NCBI GenBank assembly: GCA_021413885.1
Contig: JAIOPM010000004.1
Location: 23,895 to 87,894 of the forward strand
Origin: Planctomycetota bacterium
Lineage (GTDB): Bacteria; Planctomycetota; UBA1135; GCA-002686595
Reading direction: 5' to 3'
DNA length: 64,000 bases
Under the pieces are notes generated by a model that saw nothing but the letters and a program-made list of their open reading frames with translations, searched no databases and had not been told where the DNA came from. The translations under genes were made by a program, and so were the position numbers. Below are positions 1 to 8,614 of the stretch, in pieces. Position 1 is the stretch's first letter; the number at the start of each line of letters is the position of its first letter.

Positions 1-414
1 GCCGTACACCGCCGGGATCTTGCGTCCGTCCGCCGGATAGAACGGGCGCGGCGTGATCGACCACTCGACCGCGGCGCCCATGTTCCACCACCAGAAGATC
101 TTCGCGCACGTGAAGGTCGGATCGCGTTCGCGCGCGAGCTCGTAGAGCTTCTTCCCGCGCACCAACGCGTTCGCTTGACGCCACAGCGCGATGTCGAACG
201 TCTCGCGATCGAACCAACCGTTGCCGACGACGCCGTGCTCGCTCGGGAGCTTGCCGGTCAACATCGTCGCTTGCGCGCTGCACGTCACCGCGGGCAGGAT
301 CGCGTTCATCGGCGCACCCGCGCCGGTCTTCGCGAGCTCGCTCAACGTCGGCGTCTCGGGCCCGAGCAGGCGGCTCGTCAACCCGACGACATCGATCAGC
401 ACGACGGGACGCAT
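1..414 (-). CDS. Alkaline-phosphatase-superfamily phosphodiesterase / nucleotide pyrophosphatase-like protein (partial, 3' end off window)
   Basis: The gene reads leftward off the window edge; only the first 138 codons are present and no stop is seen. The N-terminus MRPVVLIDVVGL has the Asp (D8) that binds the first metal in the type I phosphodiesterase/nucleotide pyrophosphatase family. PAVTCSAQATMLTGKLPSEHG (T44 the probable nucleophile) matches the family's 'P..T...+..LTG..P..HG' block. This points to a metal-dependent phosphate or phosphonate ester hydrolase; the substrate cannot be told. No signal peptide is visible, so it is probably cytoplasmic. A TAAGAT hexamer (426-431, minus strand) lies 11 nt before the ATG. 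The gene is divergent from the Rieske gene. The fold assignment is firm, the substrate unknown. Confidence 0.8.
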   Translation of the reverse strand, partial: MRPVVLIDVVGLTSRLLGPETPTLSELAKTGAGAPMNAILPAVTCSAQATMLTGKLPSEHGVVGNGWFDRETFDIALWRQANALVRGKKLYELARERDPTFTCAKIFWWWNMGAAVEWSITPRPFYPADGRKIPAVYG

Positions 415-490
415 GAGGGGCGAAGATCTTACGCGCCGAGCGTCGAACCGCGACGCGTCCGACGTGCGAGGGAATTGCTAAGATCCGCGG

Positions 491-841
491 ATGCTCTCCA
501 AGCTCTTCGGTTTCCTGCGCGGCAAGGGTGTGCTGGTCCAGGGCGTCGACAAGTTGCCCGAGGGACAGGCGAGAATCCTGTCGCTCGGCGATCCGCTCGC
601 CGGCGGCAAGCAGATCGTGCTGTGTCGGCTCGAGGGCAAGCTCTACGCGGTCGATCGAATCTGCCCGCACGAAGGCGGACGGATCAACGAAGGTCCGTTG
701 GTCGACGGCAAGTACTACGTGTGCCCGTTGCACAGCTACAAGTTCGACCCGAAGACCGGCGAGTCGATCGACATCGGCTGCAAGGCCGCGAAGACCTACA
801 AGGTCGAGGCGAAGGGCAAGGACTGCGAGATCTTCGTCTGA
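491..841 (+). CDS. Rieske [2Fe-2S] ferredoxin-like protein (NirD type)
   Basis: A small 116-residue soluble protein with both Rieske cluster motifs: C58-P-H60 and C78-P-L-H81, each followed by the usual Gly/Ser/Lys loop residues. The C-terminal part (CKAAKTYKVEAKGKDCEIFV) matches the short ferredoxin/NirD class, not the quinol-oxidoreductase Rieske subunit. It probably passes electrons to an oxygenase or reductase encoded elsewhere; no partner is adjacent. An extended -10-like TGCTAAGAT (476-484) ends 6 nt before the ATG and there is no Shine-Dalgarno, so the transcript may be leaderless. It stands alone, with a convergent gene behind it. Confidence 0.9.
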   Translation: MLSKLFGFLRGKGVLVQGVDKLPEGQARILSLGDPLAGGKQIVLCRLEGKLYAVDRICPHEGGRINEGPLVDGKYYVCPLHSYKFDPKTGESIDIGCKAAKTYKVEAKGKDCEIFV

Positions 842-851
842 GCCGGTGAGC

Positions 852-3386
852 TCAGTCGCGGAACTCCGCGCGCGCGTTGGCGTCGGTGGTGACGACGACT
901 TCGATCGGCGAGCCGATCGCTCGCGCCGAATGTCCGTCGCGGTCGGAGTGCTCGCGCCACTCGACTTCGACGACGTACGCGCCCGGCAACAGCGCGTCGA
1001 AGAACGCCGTCGGCGGCGAGCGCTTCGGCTGGATCTGCGCGCTCACGGAAACGCTCTCCGACGGATCCTTCGAACGGACGCGCGCTCGATACTCGCCGCC
1101 CGGCGGCGGCTCGCCTTGGTGCGCGACCACGACGATCAAGCGACCTTGCCGCGGCACGACGACGCGCAGGTCGCCGGCGAGCGGATCGACCTCGCGTTCA
1201 TAGGCTCGACCGCCGATCGTCAACGTCGCGGTGACGGACTCGCCGGGCAGATCGCGAAGCTGGAACGTGTTCGGCTTGCGGCGGCGCACCGAGAGCTCGG
1301 GATTCTGCGGCGCGCGGACCTTGCACTCGTCGGTGGGCACCTCGGTGCCGAGATCGTCGACGACTTCGAGTAGGAGCTCGTGCGCCGCGTGCAGGCGGAA
1401 CTCGGCGGGCTCGGCGTCGAGCACCAGCTCGTAGTCGGCGATCTCGATCGGCGAGAAGCCGTCGCGGTCGACCTGCAGCGCGACCTTACCCGGCGCCAGG
1501 CCTTCGAAACGGAATTCGCCGGCGGCGTCGGTCAGTTCGGATTCGCTGGTGCGCAGCGAGCGCAGGTTGAGGCGCACTTTCGCGCCGGCGAGCGACGCAC
1601 CCAGTTCGTCGACGACGCGGCCCGCGAACGCGCCGCCGGGGGAGTCGAGCTTCACCGCCTCCTCGCGCACTTCGGTCGTACCGAGCGTGATCTTGCGTTC
1701 CTCGAGCGTGCGTCCGAGCCCGTCGACGATGCGCAACAGGAACGGGCTCGCGAGATCGCTGAGCACCGCGCGTCCCTTGTTGTCGCAACGGAAGCGCGTC
1801 ACGACGCCGCCGCTGTCGCGCAACTTGAAACTGCTCTCGCTGTTGGTGCCGCCGCTCTCGACGTGCGTGCGCGACGGCCGCGTCGGATCGTCGCCGAGGA
1901 AGAGCACGTCGGACCGCGTCAACACGAACCTGCGGCGCGGGATCGGCGCGCCGGTCGCGTCGACGAACGCGAGCGTCCACACGTTGGTCGGTTGCAACAC
2001 GACTTCGGTCGGAGCCTCGCCGCCGATCGGAACGTCTTGCGGATGGAAACCGAGCTTGCCGACCGAAGCCGTGTCCGCTTCCGAGACGTGGACGATCGTC
2101 GCGCGTCCTTCGGCGTCGCTCTTCGCGCGCGCTTCGCCCGCGAGCACGATCGCGCCTTCGATCGGCTTGCCCGCCGGATCGTGGATGACCACCGAGAAGC
2201 CGCGCGCCGGCGCGAGCACGACGTCGCCGACGTCCCAACGCGAAACCATCGTCGCCGCTTGAATCTCGATGTCGACCGACGCCGCGTTCTCGCCGCGATC
2301 GATCGTCAGTCCGACGCGCTCGGTGGGCGGCAGATCCGCGGCGCTCGCGAGCTTCCCCGGGCCGAAGCCTTTCGGCAGATCGAGCAACATCCGGAACCGA
2401 CCCTCGCCGTCGCTGATCGCCTCGCCGTTGAAGTCGGAGACCGTGCGGCTGCGCGAGCGATCGGGATTCGCGTAGGCCAACCACCCCGAGAGCCGCGCCT
2501 CGGCGACCGCGGTGCCGTTCGACTCGACGATGCGTCCGGTCACCGCCGGCAGCGCGAGCAGGTCGACCGCGATTTCGGACGCGAGCTGCGTCAGCCGCAC
2601 CGCGCGGCGTTCGAGGATCGCACCCGGCCCGACGACCGCGGACACCACGTACGCGCGCGGCACGTCGATGCGACCGCTGAACGGATCGGTCAGGCCGCGG
2701 AACACGAAGTCGCCGTGCACATCGCACTTCGCCTGCAAGCGCGTCGCGTCGTAACCGTCGAGCCCGAGGAACGTGCGCACGTTTGGCGCGAACGACGCGG
2801 TGTCGAAGAGCGTGCGTTCGGAGACGAGCTCGAACTCGAGCTCGACGTTCGGCTCGGCGCCGTCGACGCGCGCCTTGCCGCGCAGGATGTCGCGCGCGGG
2901 CTCGTCGAGACGCCGCCTGCCCGCGGTCAGATCGGCGTCGGCGATCCACGGGACGAAATCCGCGCCGCGGACGAGCACACGTCCCGCGCCCTTGCCCGCG
3001 CGGAGCTTCGCGACTCCGGCGTCGTCGCTCTCCGCGTTGTCGACGAGACCGGAGTCGTCGAACGCGCGCACCTCTGCGCCGGCGAGCGGTGTTCCGTCCG
3101 GCGCGTGGAGTTCGAGCTCGAGCGGCGGCGGAGGCGGCGCGTCGAGCATCTCGGAGCCCGCGGGCACGATCTTCGTGCGCTCGTCCTCGCCCGACGGCCG
3201 CGCGTCGACCACCAACTTCGGCGGAGGCTCTTCGCGCCGCTTCGGCGTCGTCGCGAGCTCGCGCGACGTTCCCGCGACTTCCATCGGCCGCGTGGGTTCC
3301 GAACGCAACGTCCACCAGGCCGCGGCTGCGATGCCCAACACGAGCATCACGAGCACCCACGGTCCGATTCGCGCTCTGTCGGTCAT
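852..3386 (-). CDS. Membrane-anchored carboxypeptidase-regulatory-like repeat protein (paralogue 1)
   Basis: This 844-residue protein has one N-terminal membrane segment (about residues 9-26, WVLVMLVLGIAAAAWW) and is otherwise extracytoplasmic. It contains several beta-sandwich modules of the carboxypeptidase-regulatory-like type. Typical signatures are 'PDGTPLAGAEVRAFDDSG', 'DPAGKPIEGAIVLAG' and 'VDELGASLAGAKVRL', each followed by 'DAEGR' or 'AAGEFRFEGLAPG'. Such modules are structural or adhesive in many secreted proteins; no catalytic site is visible. It resembles the next gene upstream (3439-5919) in layout, so the pair is probably a tandem duplication. TAGACT (3395-3400, minus) lies 8 nt before the ATG. 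Function unknown beyond a cell-surface or periplasmic location. Confidence 0.85.
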   Translation of the reverse strand: MTDRARIGPWVLVMLVLGIAAAAWWTLRSEPTRPMEVAGTSRELATTPKRREEPPPKLVVDARPSGEDERTKIVPAGSEMLDAPPPPPLELELHAPDGTPLAGAEVRAFDDSGLVDNAESDDAGVAKLRAGKGAGRVLVRGADFVPWIADADLTAGRRRLDEPARDILRGKARVDGAEPNVELEFELVSERTLFDTASFAPNVRTFLGLDGYDATRLQAKCDVHGDFVFRGLTDPFSGRIDVPRAYVVSAVVGPGAILERRAVRLTQLASEIAVDLLALPAVTGRIVESNGTAVAEARLSGWLAYANPDRSRSRTVSDFNGEAISDGEGRFRMLLDLPKGFGPGKLASAADLPPTERVGLTIDRGENAASVDIEIQAATMVSRWDVGDVVLAPARGFSVVIHDPAGKPIEGAIVLAGEARAKSDAEGRATIVHVSEADTASVGKLGFHPQDVPIGGEAPTEVVLQPTNVWTLAFVDATGAPIPRRRFVLTRSDVLFLGDDPTRPSRTHVESGGTNSESSFKLRDSGGVVTRFRCDNKGRAVLSDLASPFLLRIVDGLGRTLEERKITLGTTEVREEAVKLDSPGGAFAGRVVDELGASLAGAKVRLNLRSLRTSESELTDAAGEFRFEGLAPGKVALQVDRDGFSPIEIADYELVLDAEPAEFRLHAAHELLLEVVDDLGTEVPTDECKVRAPQNPELSVRRRKPNTFQLRDLPGESVTATLTIGGRAYEREVDPLAGDLRVVVPRQGRLIVVVAHQGEPPPGGEYRARVRSKDPSESVSVSAQIQPKRSPPTAFFDALLPGAYVVEVEWREHSDRDGHSARAIGSPIEVVVTTDANARAEFRD

Positions 3387-3438
3387 CGCTCGACAGTCTA
3401 GGACCGAGCGCGAGCTCCCGCACTCGCCGTCGTCGCGT

Positions 3439-5919
3439 TCACGGAGTCAGAGCGATGTTCGTCGTCTGCTCCGCGACGACGCGGAAGCGCACCGGCACGC
3501 GCGTCGCGTCGGCGTCGCTGCACTCGAAGCACGCTTGGTAGTCGCCGGGCAGCAGACGTTCGAGGCTCGCGGCGGTGCTGCCGAACGGGAAGTACGCGCG
3601 TTGCGGCGCGAGGTTGCCGTCGACATCGCGCACCGCGACCGAGAGCGGCGTGCCGCGCTGCGTCCACGCGTCGCGGCTCTCGTTCGACGCGAACGTGATC
3701 TGGAATTCGGCGCGTCCATGGTCGGGGACGGGGACGACGAGCTCGCTCTCGTCCGCGCCGAGCGCTCGCGCGTACGTCGCGCCCGCGACTTGGACCTCGA
3801 CGCGCGCCGGTTCGCGCGGCGCGACGTCGGTCGCGTAGCCGGAGGCCGGAAGGCGTTGCAACAAGACCTCGGGCGCCGTGTCCCACGCGATGCGCAACGC
3901 GTCGAGCGGCACGCCGCGGCCGCTGCGATCCTCGGCGCGAACTTGCAGTGCGCGCGACGCGAGCAACGTGAAGTGGAAGTGCGCGTCGCCGACGCCTACC
4001 GTGCGCTCGACGTCGAAGCTCGGCGCGAAGCCGCTCTTCTGGATCGAGAACGTCACCGAGCCTGGCGTTGCGTAGGGAACTTCCACGGTCCCGTCGGCGC
4101 CGGACTGCAGCGTGACGACGCTGTCGCCGCGTTCGAGGTAGAGCGTCGCGTCGTGCAGCGGCCGCTGCGCTCCGTCGGTGACAACGCAATGGAGCGTCGA
4201 CGTCGGACGCGTCAGCGCGAGGTCGAAGGTCGCGCGTTCTTCGGGCCCGAGCCTGACGTGGAAACGCTCGAGCTCGTCCTCGAACGCGCTGACCGCGACG
4301 AGTTCGATCGGCACGTTCGCGTTGACTTCGCACAGGACGAGCTCGCCCGCGCGATCCGCGACGACGCGGTCGCCGTTCGCTTCCGGTCGCGCCTCGACCA
4401 CGCCGAGTCCGACGTTTGCGGCAAACGCGGTGTCGTCGACGGCCGCCGCGAAGACCGCCGCGCGATCGAGCGCGATCCGCAGGCCGCTCGCCGGAGTTCC
4501 GTCGATTTGGCGCAAGCGCAAGTGCAGGCGATTGGTCGGCGCGAGTTCGACGACGATCGGCTCCGAACTCGCCTTCGGCACGTCGACGCGCGCGGCGCGG
4601 AAACCGAGCGCGGCGACGTTCGCTGCCGGCGTTCCGTACAGCGGCCGTTCGAGCTCGACGCGCCCGCGTTCGTCGGTGTCGGCGTGGTGCCCGCCGTAGG
4701 TCACGGTCGCGCCGCGGATCGGAGCGCCGGCGCGCGCGCGAACCTCGAAGCGAACTCCCTCGAGCACTTCGTCGGAGAAGGCGAACTCGCCGAGGTCGAA
4801 GCTCGAGCGCATCTCCGCGGCGAGCCGGATCGTCTCCTGATGTCCGGTGCGCCCGGGCTCGCGCAACCGCACCGAAACCGCTGCGAGGTCGGGCCAACTC
4901 GGCTTCGACGCTCCGTCCGCGCGCATCGCTTCCGGCAACCAGATCGCGAACGAACCGTCCGCGGCGGTGCGCGTCGGTAGGTACGGAACGTCCGATTCAG
5001 CCAGCGGCGAGCCACCGGTCACCGCGTACCTCGGCATCAACGCGACCGAAAGTCCGCCGATCCCGCGACCGCCGGCGCGATCGACGACGCGCCCGGTCAA
5101 ACGCGGTCGTTGGAAAACGTCGAGCCCGAGATCCGCGCGCGCTTCGCCGATGCGCACGCGGTTCTTCGGACGCGCTTCCGCCGGCGGATCGGCGGCGACC
5201 AACGTGCATTCGGGGCCGACGCGCAACGTGCCGCTCCACGGTTCGGAGAGGCCTTCGAACCGAAAGCGACCGCCGGCGTCGGCTTGTAACGTGCGATGGA
5301 TCGGATCGAGCCATTCGGCTTGCACCGCCGAGCGCACCGCGTCGGGCAGTCCGTCGTCGACGAACCACGGACGGTCGCTCGCGAGCTCGAGGCTGACGAT
5401 GCGATCGAGGCGCGCGTCGAGCGGCCGCAACACGCCCGCGAGGACTCCGCCGGGGAGCTCGACGCGCGTCGGCGCGGACGCGAGCTCGACGGCGCGAAAA
5501 TCCGGCGCGAGGTTCGGGCCGGCGATCAGCAAGCGCGTGCTCCGTTCGCCGCACGCGAGGTGCACGTGTCCGTTCGCGTCGGTGACGTCGCGGTCGAGCA
5601 GGCGAGCCGTGCCGAACGCGGCGACCGTCGCGCCGATCACCGGCCGTCCGCCGACGAAGGTGAAGACGAACTCGTGCTCCGGGCCGGTCGCGGACGCGCG
5701 CTCGATGTCGGAGCGCGACGTGTCGGGCGATCCGGGATCGATCGGTAGCGCGAGAGGCTCGGTTCTCGCGCTTCGCGTCGGAGCGGCGTCGCCGTTCGCT
5801 CGCGCCGCCGTCGTCGGTGCGCGCGGCGTGAACAGTCGCGCGCCGAGCGCGCCGACGCCGGCGAGCAAGGCCGCCGCGAGGGCGATCCAGGAGACGGTGT
5901 GCTTGCGTCGGGGGCTCAC
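3439..5919 (-). CDS. Membrane-anchored carboxypeptidase-regulatory-like repeat protein (paralogue 2)
   Basis: An 826-residue protein starting at GTG, with a basic N-terminus (SPRRKH) and one membrane segment at about residues 11-29. The rest is beta-rich, with repeated carboxypeptidase-regulatory-like turns such as 'GGRPVIGATVAAFG', 'DRAGGRGIGGLSVAL', 'ARAGAPIRGATVTYGG' and 'AADGSFAIW'. The order of domains parallels the downstream paralogue at 852-3386, 52 nt away in the same direction; they are probably cotranscribed and carry out related extracytoplasmic structural roles. No enzyme motif was seen. The gene is divergent from the arsenic operon. Confidence 0.85.
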   Translation of the reverse strand: MSPRRKHTVSWIALAAALLAGVGALGARLFTPRAPTTAARANGDAAPTRSARTEPLALPIDPGSPDTSRSDIERASATGPEHEFVFTFVGGRPVIGATVAAFGTARLLDRDVTDANGHVHLACGERSTRLLIAGPNLAPDFRAVELASAPTRVELPGGVLAGVLRPLDARLDRIVSLELASDRPWFVDDGLPDAVRSAVQAEWLDPIHRTLQADAGGRFRFEGLSEPWSGTLRVGPECTLVAADPPAEARPKNRVRIGEARADLGLDVFQRPRLTGRVVDRAGGRGIGGLSVALMPRYAVTGGSPLAESDVPYLPTRTAADGSFAIWLPEAMRADGASKPSWPDLAAVSVRLREPGRTGHQETIRLAAEMRSSFDLGEFAFSDEVLEGVRFEVRARAGAPIRGATVTYGGHHADTDERGRVELERPLYGTPAANVAALGFRAARVDVPKASSEPIVVELAPTNRLHLRLRQIDGTPASGLRIALDRAAVFAAAVDDTAFAANVGLGVVEARPEANGDRVVADRAGELVLCEVNANVPIELVAVSAFEDELERFHVRLGPEERATFDLALTRPTSTLHCVVTDGAQRPLHDATLYLERGDSVVTLQSGADGTVEVPYATPGSVTFSIQKSGFAPSFDVERTVGVGDAHFHFTLLASRALQVRAEDRSGRGVPLDALRIAWDTAPEVLLQRLPASGYATDVAPREPARVEVQVAGATYARALGADESELVVPVPDHGRAEFQITFASNESRDAWTQRGTPLSVAVRDVDGNLAPQRAYFPFGSTAASLERLLPGDYQACFECSDADATRVPVRFRVVAEQTTNIALTP

Positions 5920-6032
5920 GCGTGGGTCGCGACGCGCTTAGGCATCGACGACGCGACGGGTACGAGCGTAATCGTTTTGTTGTGAGCGGCGAATCCGTGC
6001 GGCAGGAGCGCCGCGGCTCCGGTTCGGTTCAT

Positions 6033-6064
6033 AGATTGACCAATCTCGATGGATGGGCTAGCAT
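6033..6064 (+). promoter_or_regulatory. arsR promoter with overlapping inverted repeat (candidate ArsR operator)
   Basis: TTGACC (6037-6042) and TAGCAT (6059-6064) are separated by 16 bp and form a plausible sigma-70 promoter. An inverted repeat AGATTG-AC-CAATCT (6033-6046) covers the -35 box, where a repressor would block polymerase. The -10 ends 8 nt before the ATG at 6073, so the message would be almost leaderless. That ArsR is the ligand is inferred from position. Confidence 0.55.
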
Positions 6065-6072
6065 CGGAACCC

Positions 6073-6408
6073 ATGGCACGCACGAAGACCGCCGACGCCG
6101 AGTGCTGCGCCCCGACGGGGCGCGCCGGCGGACGCGCCACGCGGCCGTACGTGCAGCTCTGCAAGGCGCTCGCCGACGAGACGCGCTTGGAGGTGCTCGG
6201 CATGCTCGCCGAAAGGGCGGGGGAGCTCTGCGCGTGCGAGATCGAGGCCCATTTCGATCTTTCGCAACCGACGATCTCCCACCACCTGCGGGTCCTGCGC
6301 GAAGCGGGCCTGATCCGTGCCGCGCGTCGCGGCACCTGGAACTACTACTCCCTCGAACGCGGAGCCCTCGACCGGCTCGGCGAGCTGCGTGCGCTGCTCA
6401 CCGGTTGA
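6073..6408 (+). CDS. arsR: ArsR-family arsenic-responsive repressor
   Basis: A 111-residue winged-helix repressor of the ArsR/SmtB family, expected to leave its operator when it binds As(III). The core has the family motif ELCACE (C53, C55) at the start of the recognition region, followed by LSQPTISHHLRVLREAGLI. A vicinal pair C11-C12 near the N-terminus, with C55, matches the three-cysteine arsenite site described for Corynebacterium ArsR. I chose the ATG at 6073 because a promoter -10 ends 8 nt upstream; an in-frame ATG at 6049 would lie inside the promoter. It is the first gene of arsR-arsM-channel-arsC and is presumably autoregulated. Confidence 0.9.
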   Translation: MARTKTADAECCAPTGRAGGRATRPYVQLCKALADETRLEVLGMLAERAGELCACEIEAHFDLSQPTISHHLRVLREAGLIRAARRGTWNYYSLERGALDRLGELRALLTG

Positions 6409-6434
6409 CGCTTTCGTGTCCATAACATCGAGAA

Positions 6435-6444
6435 AGATCGATCT
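6435..6444. promoter_or_regulatory. 10-bp perfect palindrome directly before arsM
   Basis: AGATCGATCT is self-complementary and abuts the arsM ATG at 6445. It shares an AGAT/ATCT core with the inverted repeat upstream of arsR. It may be a second ArsR-type site, or it may act in the translation-initiation region; this is position-based inference only. Confidence 0.3.
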
Positions 6445-7284
6445 ATGAGCTCCACCGACCACGAAGAGTTGAAGCGCATCGTTCGCCAACGCTACGGCGA
6501 GGCGGTCCAAGCGAAGCTCGCCGGAGGTTCGACTTCCTGCTGCGGGTCGAAGAGCTCCGGATCGAGTTCGTGCGATCCGATCACCACCGATCTCTACGGC
6601 GCCGACGAGGCGCGCGAGCTGCCGGGCGATGCGCTCGCCGCGTCGTTCGGTTGCGGCAATCCGACCGCGCTCGCGGAACTGCGGCCGGGCGAAGTCGTGC
6701 TCGACCTCGGCTCCGGCGGCGGGATCGACGTGTTGCTCTCCGCGCGGCGCGTCGGACCGACCGGCAAGGCGTACGGCCTCGACATGACGCCCGAGATGCT
6801 CGAGGTCGCTCGCAAGAACCAGCGCGAGTCCGGCCTCGCCAACGTCGAGTTCCTGCGCGGCGAGATCGAGAACGTGCCGCTCCCCGACGCGAGCGTCGAC
6901 GTGATCGTCTCCAACTGTGTGATCAACCTCTCCGGCGACAAGGACCGCGTGCTGCGCGAGGCGTTCCGCGTGTTGAAGCCCGGCGGACGTTTCGCGGTGT
7001 CCGACGTCGTGCTGCGGCGCGAACTCGGGATCGAGGCGAAGCGCTCGATGGAGCTCTTCACCGGCTGCGTCGCCGGCGCGCTCGTCGAGCACGACTACAT
7101 CGCGAAGCTCGGCGCCGCCGGTTTCGTCGACGTCGCGATCGAACCGACGCGCGTCTTCGGCCGCGACGACGCGAAGCGCATGGTCGCCGACGCCGGCATC
7201 CGCGGGGCGGACTTCCGGTGTTGCGTCGATTCCCTCGACGGCGCGGTGATGAGCGCGTTCGTCCGCGCGACCAAGCCGGCGTGA
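6445..7284 (+). CDS. arsM: Arsenite S-adenosylmethionine methyltransferase
   Basis: A 279-residue class I methyltransferase that converts As(III) to methylated, partly volatile arsenicals using SAM. The SAM loop is DLGSGGGID (87-95). Cysteines C43, C70, C158 (SNCVINL) and C208 (FTGCVAGAL) correspond in context to the four conserved ArsM cysteines; the C158/C208 spacing of 50 equals that in the characterised algal enzyme. There is an additional C32-C33 pair near the N-terminus and C259-C260 near the end. It follows arsR by 36 nt and overlaps the channel gene by 4 nt (GTGA), so the products should be made together. Confidence 0.95.
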   Translation: MSSTDHEELKRIVRQRYGEAVQAKLAGGSTSCCGSKSSGSSSCDPITTDLYGADEARELPGDALAASFGCGNPTALAELRPGEVVLDLGSGGGIDVLLSARRVGPTGKAYGLDMTPEMLEVARKNQRESGLANVEFLRGEIENVPLPDASVDVIVSNCVINLSGDKDRVLREAFRVLKPGGRFAVSDVVLRRELGIEAKRSMELFTGCVAGALVEHDYIAKLGAAGFVDVAIEPTRVFGRDDAKRMVADAGIRGADFRCCVDSLDGAVMSAFVRATKPA

Positions 7285-7949
7285 ACGCTCACTCGCTCGG
7301 CGCGCGCGCGACGGCGGAAGCGTTGGGCAGCGCCTTCCTGCTCGCCGCGGTCGTCGGTTCCGGGATCATGGGCGAGCGTCTGTCCGCCGGGAACGCCGCG
7401 GTCGCGTTGCTCGCGAACACGGCCGCGACCGGCGCGGCGCTGTTCGTGTTGATCACGACGCTCGCTCCGATCTCGGGCGCGCACTTCCATCCGTTGGTGA
7501 CGCTCGGCGCGACGTTGCGGCGCGCGCTCGCGGCGCGGGACGGAGCCGTCTACATCGTCGCGCAGCTCGCGGGCGCGTTGCTCGGTGTCGCGTGCGCGAA
7601 CGCGATGTTCGGCGCGGCCGTCTTCGAAGCCTCGACCAAGTTGCGCGACGGTTCGGGCCGATGGCTCGGCGAATTCGTCGCGACCTTCGGACTGATCGCG
7701 GCGATCGAACTCTCGTCGCGGCACACGCCGTCGCGCACTGCGCTCGTGGTCGCCGCGTACATCTCGGCCGCCTACTGGTTCACGTCGTCGACTTCGTTCG
7801 CCAACCCGACCGTCACGCTCGCGCGCGCGACGACCGATTCGTTCGCGGGCATCGCGCCGTCGTCCGTGCCGGGCTTCGTCGTCGCGCAATGTCTCGGTTG
7901 GGGCGCGGCGAGTCTCCTGCTCCGCGCCACGCGCACTTCGACACCATGA
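7281..7949 (+). CDS. MIP/aquaporin-family channel, probable arsenite (AqpS-like) permease
   Basis: A 222-residue integral membrane protein starting at GTG inside the arsM stop. It has six hydrophobic helices and the two half-helix loops of the MIP family. The first loop reads SGAHFHPLVTL, with H70-P71-L72 in place of Asn-Pro-Ala. The second reads FANPTVTLARATTDSFAGI, with N175-P176-T177 and R182. MIP channels in arsenic operons let arsenite flow out down its gradient after ArsC has made it. No ArsB or Acr3 pump is present here, so this channel is the only visible efflux route. The noncanonical first loop could change selectivity. It overlaps arsC by 4 nt (ATGA). Confidence 0.85.
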   Translation: MNAHSLGARATAEALGSAFLLAAVVGSGIMGERLSAGNAAVALLANTAATGAALFVLITTLAPISGAHFHPLVTLGATLRRALAARDGAVYIVAQLAGALLGVACANAMFGAAVFEASTKLRDGSGRWLGEFVATFGLIAAIELSSRHTPSRTALVVAAYISAAYWFTSSTSFANPTVTLARATTDSFAGIAPSSVPGFVVAQCLGWGAASLLLRATRTSTP

Positions 7950-8350
7950 AGACGATCCTCTTCGCGTGCATTCACAACGCCGGTCGTTCGCAGATGGCCG
8001 CGGCGTTCTTCGAAGAGCTCGCGGAGCCGACGCTCGCGCGCGCGATCTCGGCCGGCACCGAGCCGGGCGACCATGTGCATCCCGAAGTCGTCACGGTGAT
8101 GCGCGAGGTCGGTCTCGAGCTCGGCGCGAAGCGACCGCGCAAGTTGACGCCGGAACTCGCGCGCGACGCCGAACTGCTGATCACGATGGGCTGCGGCGAA
8201 GCGTGTCCGAACGTGCCCGGCCCGCGGCGCGACGACTGGCCGCTGCAGGATCCGAAAGGCGCTGGGCTCGAAGCCGCTCGACGGATCCGCGACGAGGTTC
8301 GCGCGCGTGTGCGGACGCTGCTCGAACGCGAAGGCTGGTCGCGGCGCTAG
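7946..8350 (+). CDS. arsC: Arsenate reductase, low-molecular-weight phosphatase (thioredoxin-coupled) type
   Basis: A 134-residue protein reducing As(V) to As(III). It has the phosphatase loop C8-IHNAG-R14-S near the N-terminus, the redox pair C83 and C87 (MGCGEACP) that relays the disulphide, and the general-acid loop DDWPLQDP (D102). Length and motif order fit the pI258-type ArsC that is recycled by thioredoxin. It is the last gene of the ars operon, translationally coupled to the channel. Its TAG stop shares the sequence CTAG with the stop of the convergent gene at 8347. Confidence 0.95.
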   Translation: MKTILFACIHNAGRSQMAAAFFEELAEPTLARAISAGTEPGDHVHPEVVTVMREVGLELGAKRPRKLTPELARDAELLITMGCGEACPNVPGPRRDDWPLQDPKGAGLEAARRIRDEVRARVRTLLEREGWSRR

Positions 8351-8583
8351 CGCAGCGCGATCTGCTCGTCGAAGAGGATCTCGAAGCGCAGCGTCGCCAG
8401 GTCGGCGAGACGTTTCGCGTGCAGCGCCGGATCGCCGCCGCACAACGGGCACTCCGGCGGCGGCGGATCGTCATCGAGTCCGATTGCATCCGACGGAAGC
8501 ACCGACTGCGGCCGGAACGACGCCAGGGCGAACACGCCGACGGCGAGCAGGACCGGAACGATCGCGGCGGGCTTCAGCTTCAT
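8347..8583 (-). CDS. Small exported or membrane-anchored protein with a CPLCGG motif
   Basis: A 78-residue protein of no recognised family. The ATG at 8583 has a GAGG 7 nt upstream and gives a signal-like N-terminus (MKLKPAAIVPVLLAVGVFALASF); an ATG 12 nt further up is possible. The mature part is acidic and proline-rich, then has CPLCGG, half of a zinc-ribbon or a redox CxxC, then an amphipathic tail. It converges on arsC with a 4-nt overlap of stop codons. Function unknown. Confidence 0.6.
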   Translation of the reverse strand: MKLKPAAIVPVLLAVGVFALASFRPQSVLPSDAIGLDDDPPPPECPLCGGDPALHAKRLADLATLRFEILFDEQIALR

Positions 8584-8614
8584 CGGTGACCTCATTCGGC
8601 TTGCGAGACGCGAC

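Noticed and set aside
2773..4980. A 735-codon plus-strand frame across the two large repeat-protein genes
   Set aside because: It spans two real genes on the other strand and its product is Arg/Ser/Ala low-complexity.
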